A stretch of 7,996 bases of DNA from Planctomycetaceae bacterium (lineage in GTDB: Bacteria; Planctomycetota; Planctomycetia; Pirellulales; Thermoguttaceae), in contig JAITQJ010000029.1 of the NCBI GenBank assembly GCA_031288955.1, positions 1 to 7,996 on the forward strand. The letters are read 5' to 3'. The position numbers were made by a program, and so were the translations under genes. Under the pieces are notes generated by a model. The model did no database searches, was not told the origin of the DNA, and worked only from the letters and a program-made list of their open reading frames with translations. Shown one piece after another: positions 1-6,126 of this stretch. The first letter of the stretch is position 1. Every line of letters begins with the position of its first letter.

Positions 1-228
1 AAGAATCCTTTTGACATTACATTACCTACTGATGAAAAAGACTATCCTTGCCTTGTTGTTTGTCATTACTGCGTCCGCTGCTGCTTCGGCGGTGCCGCTT
101 CGGCGGTGCCGCTTCGGCGGTGCCGCTTCGGCGGTTTTATTCGCTGTCCCGATTACAACGGCAGGCTGCGGGATATTGACGTGCAAACGTTGCAGGAGGT
201 CGGCAGAATGATACGGGAAAACCGGTAG
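1..228 (+). pseudogene. Gene tail or decayed gene; C-terminal frame resembles a GH29 fucosidase end
   Basis: Two overlapping frames look partly real. In one, ATG at 32 begins a convincing signal peptide (MKKTILALLFVITASAAASA: two lysines, a hydrophobic core, an AxA-type end), but after the 14-bp repeats it continues as arginine/cysteine-rich sequence. The other frame is open from base 1 to the TAG at 226-228. Its last 25 or so residues contain GRLRDIDVQTLQEVGRMIRE, matching the pattern G-x-[LI]-x3-DV-x2-L-x-E-x-GR-x-IRE seen near the end of the GH29 alpha-L-fucosidase catalytic domain. The catalytic body is missing. One reading is a fucosidase reduced to its signal peptide and tail, joined through the repeat out of frame. 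The other is simply the 3' end of a gene starting left of the window. I see no clear ribosome binding site before ATG 32. The fucosidase similarity is from memory and short, so the assignment is weak. Confidence 0.3.
80..135. repeat. Tandem 14-bp repeat, four head-to-tail units, each a C(UUCG)G hairpin
   Basis: The unit is GCCGCTTCGGCGGT. Exact copies lie at 94-107, 108-121 and 122-135. A copy with one change (T for C at its third base) lies at 80-93. Units abut with no spacer. In RNA each unit can pair GCCGC with GCGGU around a UUCG loop closed by C-G, the exceptionally stable tetraloop class. The length is not a multiple of three, so the repeat is read in all three frames in succession and every gain or loss of a unit shifts the downstream frame. 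It sits directly after the signal-peptide-like sequence starting at 32. Confidence 0.93.
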
Positions 229-273
229 AAATAAAAAGATTGTCAGAGGTAATCCAAAAAACACCATTATATT

Positions 274-283
274 GAACGGAGGA
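274..283 (+). promoter_or_regulatory. Ribosome binding site of the FAD oxidoreductase gene
   Basis: GAACGGAGGA is a strong Shine-Dalgarno match just before two consecutive ATG codons (286 and 289). The same eight bases GAACGGAG recur at 2745-2752, three bases before the ATG of the next gene. Here they lie four bases before ATG 286, so 286 is kept as the start. ATG 289 would give a more conventional distance from GGAGGA and cannot be excluded. Confidence 0.7.
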
Positions 284-285
284 CG

Positions 286-2682
286 ATGATGCGGTATTGT
301 TATGCGATTCTTTTGTTATTTGTTCCTTCCCTGACGTTTGCGCAGGCGGCGGAACCCGTTTTCATTGAGGCGGAATCCTTTGCGGATAAAGGCGGCTGGG
401 TTGTTGACCAGCAATATATGGACGTAATGGGGTCGCCCGTCCTGCTGGCTCACGGTATGGGAGAACCGGTTGCCGATGCTGTTACAGAAATCGTTCTGCC
501 CCAAACGGGAAAGTACAACGTTTTCGTCCGCACCCGAAATTGGGTCGCACCGTGGACACCGCAGTACGCTCCCGGAAAGTTTCAGATGAGCGTCAACGGA
601 CAAACATTGGAAACCGTATTCGGAACCGAAGGCGACCCCTGGCATTGGCAAAACGGCGGAACCGTTGACATTAAAGATACAAAAACCAAAATGGCACTGC
701 ACGACTTGACCGGTTTCGATGGTCGGCTTGATGCAATCGTTTTTGCGCAAGACCCAAACTACACGCCGCCGGAAGACGTTAAGGCAATCGACAAAATCCG
801 CCGCAAAACCTTGAATTTAGCCGCAACGCCGCTGGACGCTCCGCCGGCAAAAGAGGGACACTTCGATTTAATCGTGGTCGGCGGCGGTATTGCCGGCATC
901 TGTTCCGCTATTTCTGCCGCAAGACTCGACTGCAAAGTTGCGCTGATTCAGAACCGTCCGACTCTCGGCGGCAACAACAGCAGCGAAGTCCGTGTACATC
1001 TTCAAGGACGGGTAGGTTATCCGCCGTATCCGAACCTCGGTAATCTCGTTCACGAACTTGACCCGCAGCACGAAGGCAACGCACAACCCGGCGAATATTA
1101 CAAAGACGATAAAAAACTCAACGCCGTCAAAGCCGAAAAGAATATCACGTTGTATTTGAACACACATATTATTGCGGCAGAAACGGAGAAAGATTCCGAA
1201 AACTCGGTCAAAATTGTTTCTATTGTCGGCAAGAACATTGAAACAGGCGTTGAAACGAAATTGACCGGCAAACTTTTTGCGGATTGCAGCGGCGACGGTA
1301 ATCTCGGCTTTCTTGCCGGTGCCGATTGGCGGATGGGCAGAGAATCGAAAGCGGAAACAAGAGAAGACCTCGCACCGGAGAATTCGGACAAGATGACGAT
1401 GGGGGCATCGGTACAATGGTATTCCGTTCCTGCCAAGGACAAAGACGGTCAGAGCGTCAAAACGGAATTTCCGCCGCTTCCCTGGGCGCATCAATTTACG
1501 CACGAAAGCGCACAACCGATGATTAAAGGCGATTGGGATTGGGAAACCGGTCTCAATGACGACCAGGTTTGGGACATTGAGCGGATTCGGGACAACGGAC
1601 TGCGTGCCGCTTACGGTCATTGGGCTTATATGAAAAACCAGAGCGAGGCGAAATGGCGGGAACAGGCGGACAACCGCAAACTCGGCTGGGTGGCGTTCAT
1701 TGCCGGTAAGCGGGAATCGCGGCGGCTGATGGGCGATGTTATTCTTCAAGAGCAAGACCTTGTGCAGCGTGAAATCTATCCTGATGCCAGTTTTGTTACA
1801 ACGTGGTCGATTGATTTGCATTATCCCGAATCACGTAACGAAAAACATTTTTCCGGCGAAGCATTTCGGACAATCGCCAAACACAAAGGAATTCAGGCTT
1901 ACGCCGTTCCGTACCGGACGCTTTATTCGCGGAATGTGTCGAATCTTTTTATGGCGGGACGCTGCATTAGTGTAACACACGTTGCTCTCGGAACGATACG
2001 GGTGATGCGTACCAGCGGAATGATGGGCGAAGTTGTCGGTATGGCAGCATCGCTTGCGGTCAAAAATGACACGGTACCGCGCAAAGTGTATGAAAAACAT
2101 TTGAACGAACTGAAAGCGTTGATGGAAAAGGGAATTGCCCCGAAGCCGGAAAAATACTGGCACTCGGCGCAGCCGCGTATTAGTCAGCCGGTCAAAAAAG
2201 CAACGCCGCCCGCTTGGTTGCCGAAGGCGGGGAAAAATCTTGCCCGTAATGCCGAAGTTGCTGTTTCGAGTCTTTACAAAGGGACGGAGAAGGGAATACT
2301 GTATCCCGCATTGAATATCAATGACGGCAAGTTCGACATCGGCAGCAATGCCGGACGTTGGGTTAGTGATAAGACGGACAACTTAAAAGCGAATCCGCAT
2401 TGGGTTGAATTGAAATTTGCTGAACCCGCTGAAATCAATGCTTTGCGGCTGGTTTCCGGTCAACTCGGCGGCGCAACGCCGATTCAGGATTTTGTTCTTC
2501 AATACAATGACGGAGCAAAATGGGTTGATATTACCGGTTCTAAAACGGAGTCGAATAACGAACCCGACATCGGCAAACGTTTTGCAGCGGTTAAAAGTTC
2601 GGCGTTCCGGCTTGTGATAACCGCAACGCCCGAAAATTTGGCTCGAATTTGGGAACTGGAATTGTACAAAACGGAAAATTAA
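286..2682 (+). CDS. Secreted FAD-dependent oxidoreductase with N-terminal beta-sandwich and C-terminal discoidin-like domain
   Basis: This 798-residue protein has three parts. Residues 1-21 are a Sec signal peptide (hydrophobic core, then TFAQA). Residues about 23-160 look like a carbohydrate-binding beta-sandwich (FIEAESF, then TGKYNVFVRTRNW). Residues about 190-600 form an FAD-binding domain of the FAD_oxidored family (PF12831). Its dinucleotide motif is VVGGGIAGICSA (197-208), followed by GGNNSSEVRV (228-237), ADCSGDGNLGFLAGAD (332-347), and the late flavin-contacting stretch NLFMAGRCISVTHVALGT (553-570) with RVMRTSGMMGEVVG (572-585). Residues about 650-796 resemble an F5/8 type C (discoidin) domain (NLARNAEV, then HWVELKFAEPAEINALRLV, ending RIWELELY). 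The likely site is the periplasm or cell surface and the likely substrate a glycan or sugar, but the reaction is unknown; relatives are sometimes misnamed xanthan lyase. It is intact, and 73 bp separate it from the co-oriented GH5-like gene, suggesting cotranscription. Confidence 0.87.
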   Translation: MMRYCYAILLLFVPSLTFAQAAEPVFIEAESFADKGGWVVDQQYMDVMGSPVLLAHGMGEPVADAVTEIVLPQTGKYNVFVRTRNWVAPWTPQYAPGKFQMSVNGQTLETVFGTEGDPWHWQNGGTVDIKDTKTKMALHDLTGFDGRLDAIVFAQDPNYTPPEDVKAIDKIRRKTLNLAATPLDAPPAKEGHFDLIVVGGGIAGICSAISAARLDCKVALIQNRPTLGGNNSSEVRVHLQGRVGYPPYPNLGNLVHELDPQHEGNAQPGEYYKDDKKLNAVKAEKNITLYLNTHIIAAETEKDSENSVKIVSIVGKNIETGVETKLTGKLFADCSGDGNLGFLAGADWRMGRESKAETREDLAPENSDKMTMGASVQWYSVPAKDKDGQSVKTEFPPLPWAHQFTHESAQPMIKGDWDWETGLNDDQVWDIERIRDNGLRAAYGHWAYMKNQSEAKWREQADNRKLGWVAFIAGKRESRRLMGDVILQEQDLVQREIYPDASFVTTWSIDLHYPESRNEKHFSGEAFRTIAKHKGIQAYAVPYRTLYSRNVSNLFMAGRCISVTHVALGTIRVMRTSGMMGEVVGMAASLAVKNDTVPRKVYEKHLNELKALMEKGIAPKPEKYWHSAQPRISQPVKKATPPAWLPKAGKNLARNAEVAVSSLYKGTEKGILYPALNINDGKFDIGSNAGRWVSDKTDNLKANPHWVELKFAEPAEINALRLVSGQLGGATPIQDFVLQYNDGAKWVDITGSKTESNNEPDIGKRFAAVKSSAFRLVITATPENLARIWELELYKTEN

Positions 2683-2744
2683 CAGCGGCTCTGACCTGTT
2701 GATGCGCCTCGCTTTTTCTGTTAGAATCGAAACGTCTTCAAATA

Positions 2745-2752
2745 GAACGGAG
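2745..2752 (+). promoter_or_regulatory. Ribosome binding site deciding the start of the GH5-like gene
   Basis: GAACGGAG lies three bases upstream of ATG 2756 and is identical to the site before the preceding gene. It selects ATG 2756 over the in-frame TTG 2699 and ATG 2702, which have no such site and would put about 19 polar residues in front of an otherwise textbook signal peptide. Confidence 0.65.
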
Positions 2753-2755
2753 TCT

Positions 2756-4420
2756 ATGCTGCGCTATTTTTTATTTATTGTTACAATAACATCGGCACTG
2801 CCGGTTGTTTTTGCGGAGCCTGTACAAACGGAACACTGGGTCGGGACAAACTACACGCCCGCCTACGCCTGCAATCAGGTACATTTTTGGCACGACTTCC
2901 GAGCCGATGTTGTCGAAAAAGAACTTGCCGCTGCAAAAAAATACTTCGCTCTCAACACGCTCCGGGTTTATCTGCACCCGATTAACTTTGAGCAAGACCG
3001 CGAGAACTTTTTTGCGAACCTCGAAAAATTTCTCGTTATCTGCGAAAAATACGGTATCAAACCCGGCTTCACGTTTTTTGACGACTGTCATCGGCACGAG
3101 GGAATCTTTCTTGATAAGCCGACCGAACCCGTCAAAGGTTATCACAACGGACGCTGGGCTGCTTCTCCGCAAGACCGCGACCGGGACATCAACAATCTCG
3201 ACCGATACAAACCGTACATTCAGGACGTTATCGCCAAGTACAAAAATGATGCCCGTATTCTTTGGTGGGAAACGTTTAACGAACCGGGTATGAAGAATAA
3301 ATGGTCGGTCGAAATGCGCAAAGTTGCCTATCAATACGCCAAAGAAATTGCACCGAAACAGCCCGTCCTCTGCTGCTGGGACGAGAGTCCCGAAACCGAT
3401 ATTGTTAATGCACATAATTACACCATTGATTTTCGGCACTGGGACAAGCAGACGGCACTGAATCCCGACAAGGGCTGCGTTTTCACCGAAGCCGGTGCGC
3501 GTTGGTTTGCTCCGAAACCGAGCAACGGCGAACCCGTCGAAGTGATACGCTGGCTCGAAGAACGGAAACGCAAAAAACTCTACGTGCCGGGAGTGTATCT
3601 TTGCTGGGAGTTAATGGTCGGTAACTCGAATTGCCGCTGGTATTGGGGAACGCCGCAAAACACGCCCGAACCGACACTGCCGTGGTGCGGATTGCTCTGG
3701 TCAGACGGCACACCGGTATCGCTTGCCGAAGCCGAAGCGGTGCGGCATTATGTTACAGGAGAATCCAAAGCGTTGTTCTTTGACGATTTTCAAAGACAAA
3801 ATACTAAAAATACTCAAAATACTCAAATGCCGCAGCAAAAAGACAGAGACATTAGTCCCCGCAAGAACGGCAACTGGCAAATTTACACTGACCCCCAACA
3901 CAACGAGACCGCAACAGGATTTTGCGGATTAAGACCGCATACAAAACAGGTTGCTGGAACTGCGGCGTGGACGGATTACATTCTCGAAAGCGTTGTGATG
4001 CTTGATGACTCCAAAGGCAATGCGGGCTTAATGTTTCGGGTGAATGACCCGCAGGACGGCATTGACAGTTTCACCGGTTATTATATCGGCTTCGATACGC
4101 AAACGCTGTACCTTGGCAAAATGAATAACCGTCATCAGCCGCCGCAATACAAAGAGTTGCAGCGTTTCGATTTGCGGACGCTGGACTGCAAGGTTGTAGC
4201 GGGCGTTTGGAATCAGATTCGGGTTGCGGTCAAAGGCAATAATATCCGCGTTTGGTTTAACCGGATGCACGAATCCGCTGACAAGCAGAACGGCTTGCGG
4301 ATTGATTATACGGACACAGACTCCCCTGTATTGGCGGGCGGCATCGGCTTGCGGACGTTTAACTGTTCCGCCAAGTTCGACAACGTCATTGCAGCGGAAT
4401 TGAACGGAAACAAGGAATAG
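2756..4420 (+). CDS. Secreted GH5-like glycoside hydrolase fused to a DUF1080/LamG-like domain
   Basis: The 554-residue product starts with a Sec signal peptide (MLRYFLFIVTITSALPVVFA, residues 1-20). Residues about 25-335 form a GH-A clan TIM barrel close to GH5: GTNYTPAYACNQ at the first strand, the acid/base candidate Glu176 in WWETFNEPG, and the nucleophile candidate Glu245 in CVFTEAGAR, with YLCWELM near the barrel end. Relatives are often labelled cellulase or 1,4-beta-xylanase; the substrate cannot be read from sequence. Residues about 340-550 resemble the DUF1080 (PF06439) beta-jelly-roll: FFDDF, NGNWQIY, WTDYILESVVML, GNAGLMFRV, GYYIGFDTQTLYLG, WNQIRVAVKGNNIRVWF, GGIGLRTFNCSAKFDNV. 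Some DUF1080 proteins cleave 3-keto disaccharides; others may only bind glycan. A low-complexity Gln/Asn/Thr stretch (about 346-362) interrupts the jelly-roll just after its first strand. Secretion and proximity to the FAD oxidoreductase suggest joint work on one extracellular glycan. Confidence 0.85.
   Translation: MLRYFLFIVTITSALPVVFAEPVQTEHWVGTNYTPAYACNQVHFWHDFRADVVEKELAAAKKYFALNTLRVYLHPINFEQDRENFFANLEKFLVICEKYGIKPGFTFFDDCHRHEGIFLDKPTEPVKGYHNGRWAASPQDRDRDINNLDRYKPYIQDVIAKYKNDARILWWETFNEPGMKNKWSVEMRKVAYQYAKEIAPKQPVLCCWDESPETDIVNAHNYTIDFRHWDKQTALNPDKGCVFTEAGARWFAPKPSNGEPVEVIRWLEERKRKKLYVPGVYLCWELMVGNSNCRWYWGTPQNTPEPTLPWCGLLWSDGTPVSLAEAEAVRHYVTGESKALFFDDFQRQNTKNTQNTQMPQQKDRDISPRKNGNWQIYTDPQHNETATGFCGLRPHTKQVAGTAAWTDYILESVVMLDDSKGNAGLMFRVNDPQDGIDSFTGYYIGFDTQTLYLGKMNNRHQPPQYKELQRFDLRTLDCKVVAGVWNQIRVAVKGNNIRVWFNRMHESADKQNGLRIDYTDTDSPVLAGGIGLRTFNCSAKFDNVIAAELNGNKE
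3797..3823 (+). repeat. Three in-frame 9-bp repeats encoding QNT-KNT-QNT
   Basis: CAAAATACT at 3797-3805, AAAAATACT at 3806-3814 and CAAAATACT at 3815-3823 are tandem units, followed by a partial CAA. Being a multiple of three, copy change would lengthen or shorten the low-complexity loop after the first strand of the DUF1080-like domain without breaking the frame. The tract is A-rich, unlike the surrounding coding sequence. Confidence 0.85.
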
Positions 4421-4465
4421 CACGAAAAATCATTATCCTCAATGTTTGTCTTTTTCGTGCCTTTT
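4420..4465 (+). terminator. Hairpin terminator after the GH5-like gene
   Basis: GCACGAAAAA (4420-4429) pairs perfectly with TTTTTCGTGC (4451-4460) over ten base pairs around a 21-nt loop and is followed by CTTTT. The first base of the stem is the last base of the TAG stop. The stem is half A-T and the loop large, so it is weaker than a classic terminator, but it sits where the end of the two-gene unit is expected. Confidence 0.55.
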
Positions 4466-4476
4466 GCGGTTATAAA
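4446..4476 (+). promoter_or_regulatory. Possible sigma70 promoter for glgC
   Basis: TTGTCT (4446-4451) as -35 and TTATAA (4470-4475) as -10 are 18 bp apart; TATAAA (4471-4476) is an alternative with 19 bp. The elements overlap the terminator-like hairpin, so readout of glgC could start exactly where the upstream unit ends. The untranslated leader would be only about a dozen bases. This is a motif match only. Confidence 0.3.
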
Positions 4477-4494
4477 AAACTGCCGGAATAAATT

Positions 4495-5730
4495 ATGCCC
4501 AAGAGCAATGTACTAGCAATTATTTTAGCGGGCGGGCGGGGTTCACGCCTCGAACCGCTGACGCGGGACAGAGCAAAACCGGCTGTTCCGTTCGGCGGGG
4601 CGTACCGTATCATCGACTTTACGCTCTCTAATTGTTACAACAGCGGTTTCCGTAAGATTTTGATTCTGACGCAGTACAAGGCGATGAGTCTGAACCGGCA
4701 TATTTCACAGGGCTGGTACAAATACTTCTGCCGCGAGATGAACGAGTACGTGGACATCGTTCCGCCGCAGCAATATAACGGCGAAAGTTGGTATCTCGGT
4801 ACTGCCGATGCGGTTTGCCAAAATGTCTTTGCGATTGAGAACGAACATCCTGAATACGTCATCATTCTCGGCGGCGACCATATCTATAAGATGGACTATT
4901 CAAAGATGCTGGACTTTCACGTTGCCAATAATGCGGACGCAACCGTAGCGGCAATTCCGGTAACGTGTCAGGAAGCCGCCGGTCAATTTGGGGTCATCGA
5001 AACGGACGAATCGTACCGTATTGGCGGCTTTGAGGAGAAACCGAAATGTCCTAAATGTATGCCGGACAACAGGGAACGTTGTCTCGGTTCGATGGGCATT
5101 TACATTTTTAACGCTCCGTTTTTGTACAAAAAATTAGCCGAAGATGCGGCGAGTATCACGAGTTCACACGACTTCGGCAAGGACATTATCCCGAAGGCAA
5201 TCGGCGGCGGCACTTCTAGCGGACGGATTTTTGCGTATCCGTTTATGGACGAGAACCGCAAACAAGAAGCGTATTGGCGGGATGCCGGAACGCTGGATGC
5301 GTTTTACGATGCGAATATGGATTTGGTCAACGTTGACCCGCTGCTTAATTTGTACGATGAAAAATGGGCAATATACACGTTTCATCCGAATTTACCGCCG
5401 CCGAAGTTTGTATTTGCTGCCGGCGACCGAACGGGCTTGGCGGTGGACAGCATTATTTGTCCCGGCAGTATCGTTTCGGGCGGTGTGGTGAACAGGTCGA
5501 TATTGGGGCATTGCTGCCGCATCAATAGTTTTGCGCGGGTTGAGAATTCGGTTTTGTTCTCTAATGTGAATGTTGGTCGCGGAGCGAGGATTCGTAATGC
5601 GATTATTGATAAAGATGTAACAATTCCGCCGCAAACGAGTATCGGTTATGATGTTGAAGCCGACCGGCAGCGTGGTTTCACGATAACTGAAAGCGGCATT
5701 GTTGTCGTGGCAAAACAGGAACACGTGTAG
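4495..5730 (+). CDS. glgC: Glucose-1-phosphate adenylyltransferase (ADP-glucose pyrophosphorylase)
   Basis: The cytoplasmic enzyme makes ADP-glucose and pyrophosphate from glucose-1-phosphate and ATP, the committed step of bacterial glycogen synthesis. The 411-residue length is normal for the family. Visible motifs are the nucleotide-binding LAGGRGSRLEPLT (11-23), AKPAVPFGG (27-35), RIIDFTLSNCYNSG (38-51), WYLGTADAV (99-107), GGDHIYKMDY (126-135), GQFGVI (163-168), FEEKP (179-183), SMGIYIF (199-205), SHDFGKDIIP (224-233) and YWRDAGTLDAFYDAN (260-274), followed by a left-handed beta-helix C-terminus (about 300-400) that ends in SGIVVVAK. ATG 4495 is preceded by only a short GGA (4485-4487). 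An unusual cysteine group, Cys185, Cys188 and Cys196, sits in the loop after FEEKP. Terminator-like sequence upstream and a transposase relic downstream suggest it is transcribed alone. Confidence 0.97.
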   Translation: MPKSNVLAIILAGGRGSRLEPLTRDRAKPAVPFGGAYRIIDFTLSNCYNSGFRKILILTQYKAMSLNRHISQGWYKYFCREMNEYVDIVPPQQYNGESWYLGTADAVCQNVFAIENEHPEYVIILGGDHIYKMDYSKMLDFHVANNADATVAAIPVTCQEAAGQFGVIETDESYRIGGFEEKPKCPKCMPDNRERCLGSMGIYIFNAPFLYKKLAEDAASITSSHDFGKDIIPKAIGGGTSSGRIFAYPFMDENRKQEAYWRDAGTLDAFYDANMDLVNVDPLLNLYDEKWAIYTFHPNLPPPKFVFAAGDRTGLAVDSIICPGSIVSGGVVNRSILGHCCRINSFARVENSVLFSNVNVGRGARIRNAIIDKDVTIPPQTSIGYDVEADRQRGFTITESGIVVVAKQEHV

Positions 5731-5759
5731 TGCCGCCGGGCATCGAAAAGGCAACTGCC

Positions 5760-5930
5760 GATAATTGCGTCCGCTTTCTTTATATCCTTGTAATAGGAAT
5801 TGATGGTGTTGCGGCTAACGCCAACCAACGCCGCTGCAGACACCGCCGTAACCTCTTCACAAAAGCACCGCAATATCCACACCTGTTTTTGATGACTTAA
5901 CTTGTGATAACGTATAGACTTATAGTATAT
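5760..5930 (-). pseudogene. N-terminal fragment of an IS1595-family-like transposase
   Basis: On the - strand, the frame after the TAG at 5931-5933 reads YHKLSHQKQVWILRCFCEE and then VTAVSAAALVGVSRNTINSY. This matches the N-terminal zinc-ribbon/helix-turn-helix start of IS1595-type transposases, whose usual pattern is a KL-S..K, RLFC, T..AA.L.G.NRNT.N.YY block. About 57 codons remain. The catalytic DDE/DDN part is absent, because the homology stops near 5760, some 30 bp from the glgC stop. No ATG starts the fragment; only ATA at 5928-5930 or GTG at 5880-5882 is available. A small stand-alone DNA-binding gene is possible but less likely. The family call is from recognition of the pattern, not from a search. 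Confidence 0.5.
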
Positions 5931-6021
5931 CTATACAAGAGATGCTAGACAAGAGCCTAATTGTTCTTCAGTCCATTTTACAAGATGACTTTTAGGAGTA
6001 ACGAATTGCGTTTGACGACGG

Positions 6022-6040
6022 AAAAGCCGCGATTTGCGGC
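6022..6040 (-). terminator. Terminator of tRNA-Arg
   Basis: Read on the - strand, GCCGC (6040-6036) pairs with GCGGC (6030-6026) around the loop AAATC, and TTTT (6025-6022) follows at once. It begins 14 bp past the 3' end of the tRNA gene, in the right place and orientation. Confidence 0.65.
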
Positions 6041-6053
6041 GTGTTTAGCACAC

Positions 6054-6126
6054 TACCCCCGATTGGATTCGAACCAACGACCTGCGGTTTAGGAAACCGC
6101 CGCTCTATCCCCTGAGCTACGAGGGC
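6054..6126 (-). tRNA. tRNA-Arg, anticodon CCU
   Basis: The 73-nt cloverleaf folds fully. The acceptor stem GCCCTCG pairs with CGGGGGT using two G-T wobbles. The D arm is GCTC-AGGGGATA-GAGC. The anticodon arm is GCGGT-TTCCTAA-ACCGC, with anticodon CCT at 6093-6091. The variable loop is AGGTC, and the T arm is GTTGG-TTCGAAT-CCAAT. The discriminator base is A. It reads the arginine codon AGG. CCA is not encoded (the next bases are GTG), so it must be added after transcription. The gene lies 63 bp downstream of the DUF6807 gene on the same strand. Confidence 0.95.

Larger units (their letters stand above)
5731..6053. other. Gene-free stretch between glgC and tRNA-Arg
   Basis: These 323 bases hold no intact protein gene. 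They contain the IS1595-like transposase fragment (5760-5930, - strand), a 7-bp inverted repeat GTATAGA/TCTATAC (5912-5918 and 5930-5936), and the tRNA terminator hairpin (6022-6040). The section 5937-6021 is more A+T-rich and shows nothing I can name. On the - strand it carries an open frame with no ATG that stops at 5931-5933, in the same frame as the transposase relic. Confidence 0.7.

Noticed and set aside
11..39. Perfect -35 hexamer TTGACA (11-16) upstream of ATG 32
   Set aside because: No -10-like hexamer lies 16-18 bp downstream, and the ATG would precede any transcription start.
240..273. Promoter-like TTGTCA (240-245) with CATTAT (265-270) before the FAD oxidoreductase gene
   Set aside because: The 19-bp spacer and weak -10 are poor, and the transcript would start at or inside the ribosome binding site.
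868..1821. A 317-codon open frame on the - strand
   Set aside because: It lies entirely antisense to the FAD-binding part of the oxidoreductase gene, has no recognisable domain and arises from the codon pattern of the real gene.
2681..2700. Inverted repeat AACAG...CTGTT after the FAD oxidoreductase stop
   Set aside because: Five pairs, a 10-nt loop and no T-run make it too weak to call a terminator; read-through into the GH5-like gene seems more likely.
2771..3439. A 222-codon open frame on the - strand
   Set aside because: It is antisense to the GH5-like catalytic domain, whose motifs and catalytic glutamates show the + strand is coding.
5731..5742. Short hairpin TGCC-GCCG-GGCA right after the glgC stop
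   Set aside because: Only four base pairs and no T-tract follow, so it is not supported as the glgC terminator.
5912..5936. Inverted repeat GTATAGA/TCTATAC with an 11-bp spacer near the transposase relic
   Set aside because: It is short and A+T-rich, resembles no insertion-sequence end that I recognise, and has no flanking target duplication.
5931..6047. Open - strand frame upstream of the transposase relic, ending in a TAG at 5931-5933
   Set aside because: It has no ATG, runs through the tRNA terminator and matches no family I know.
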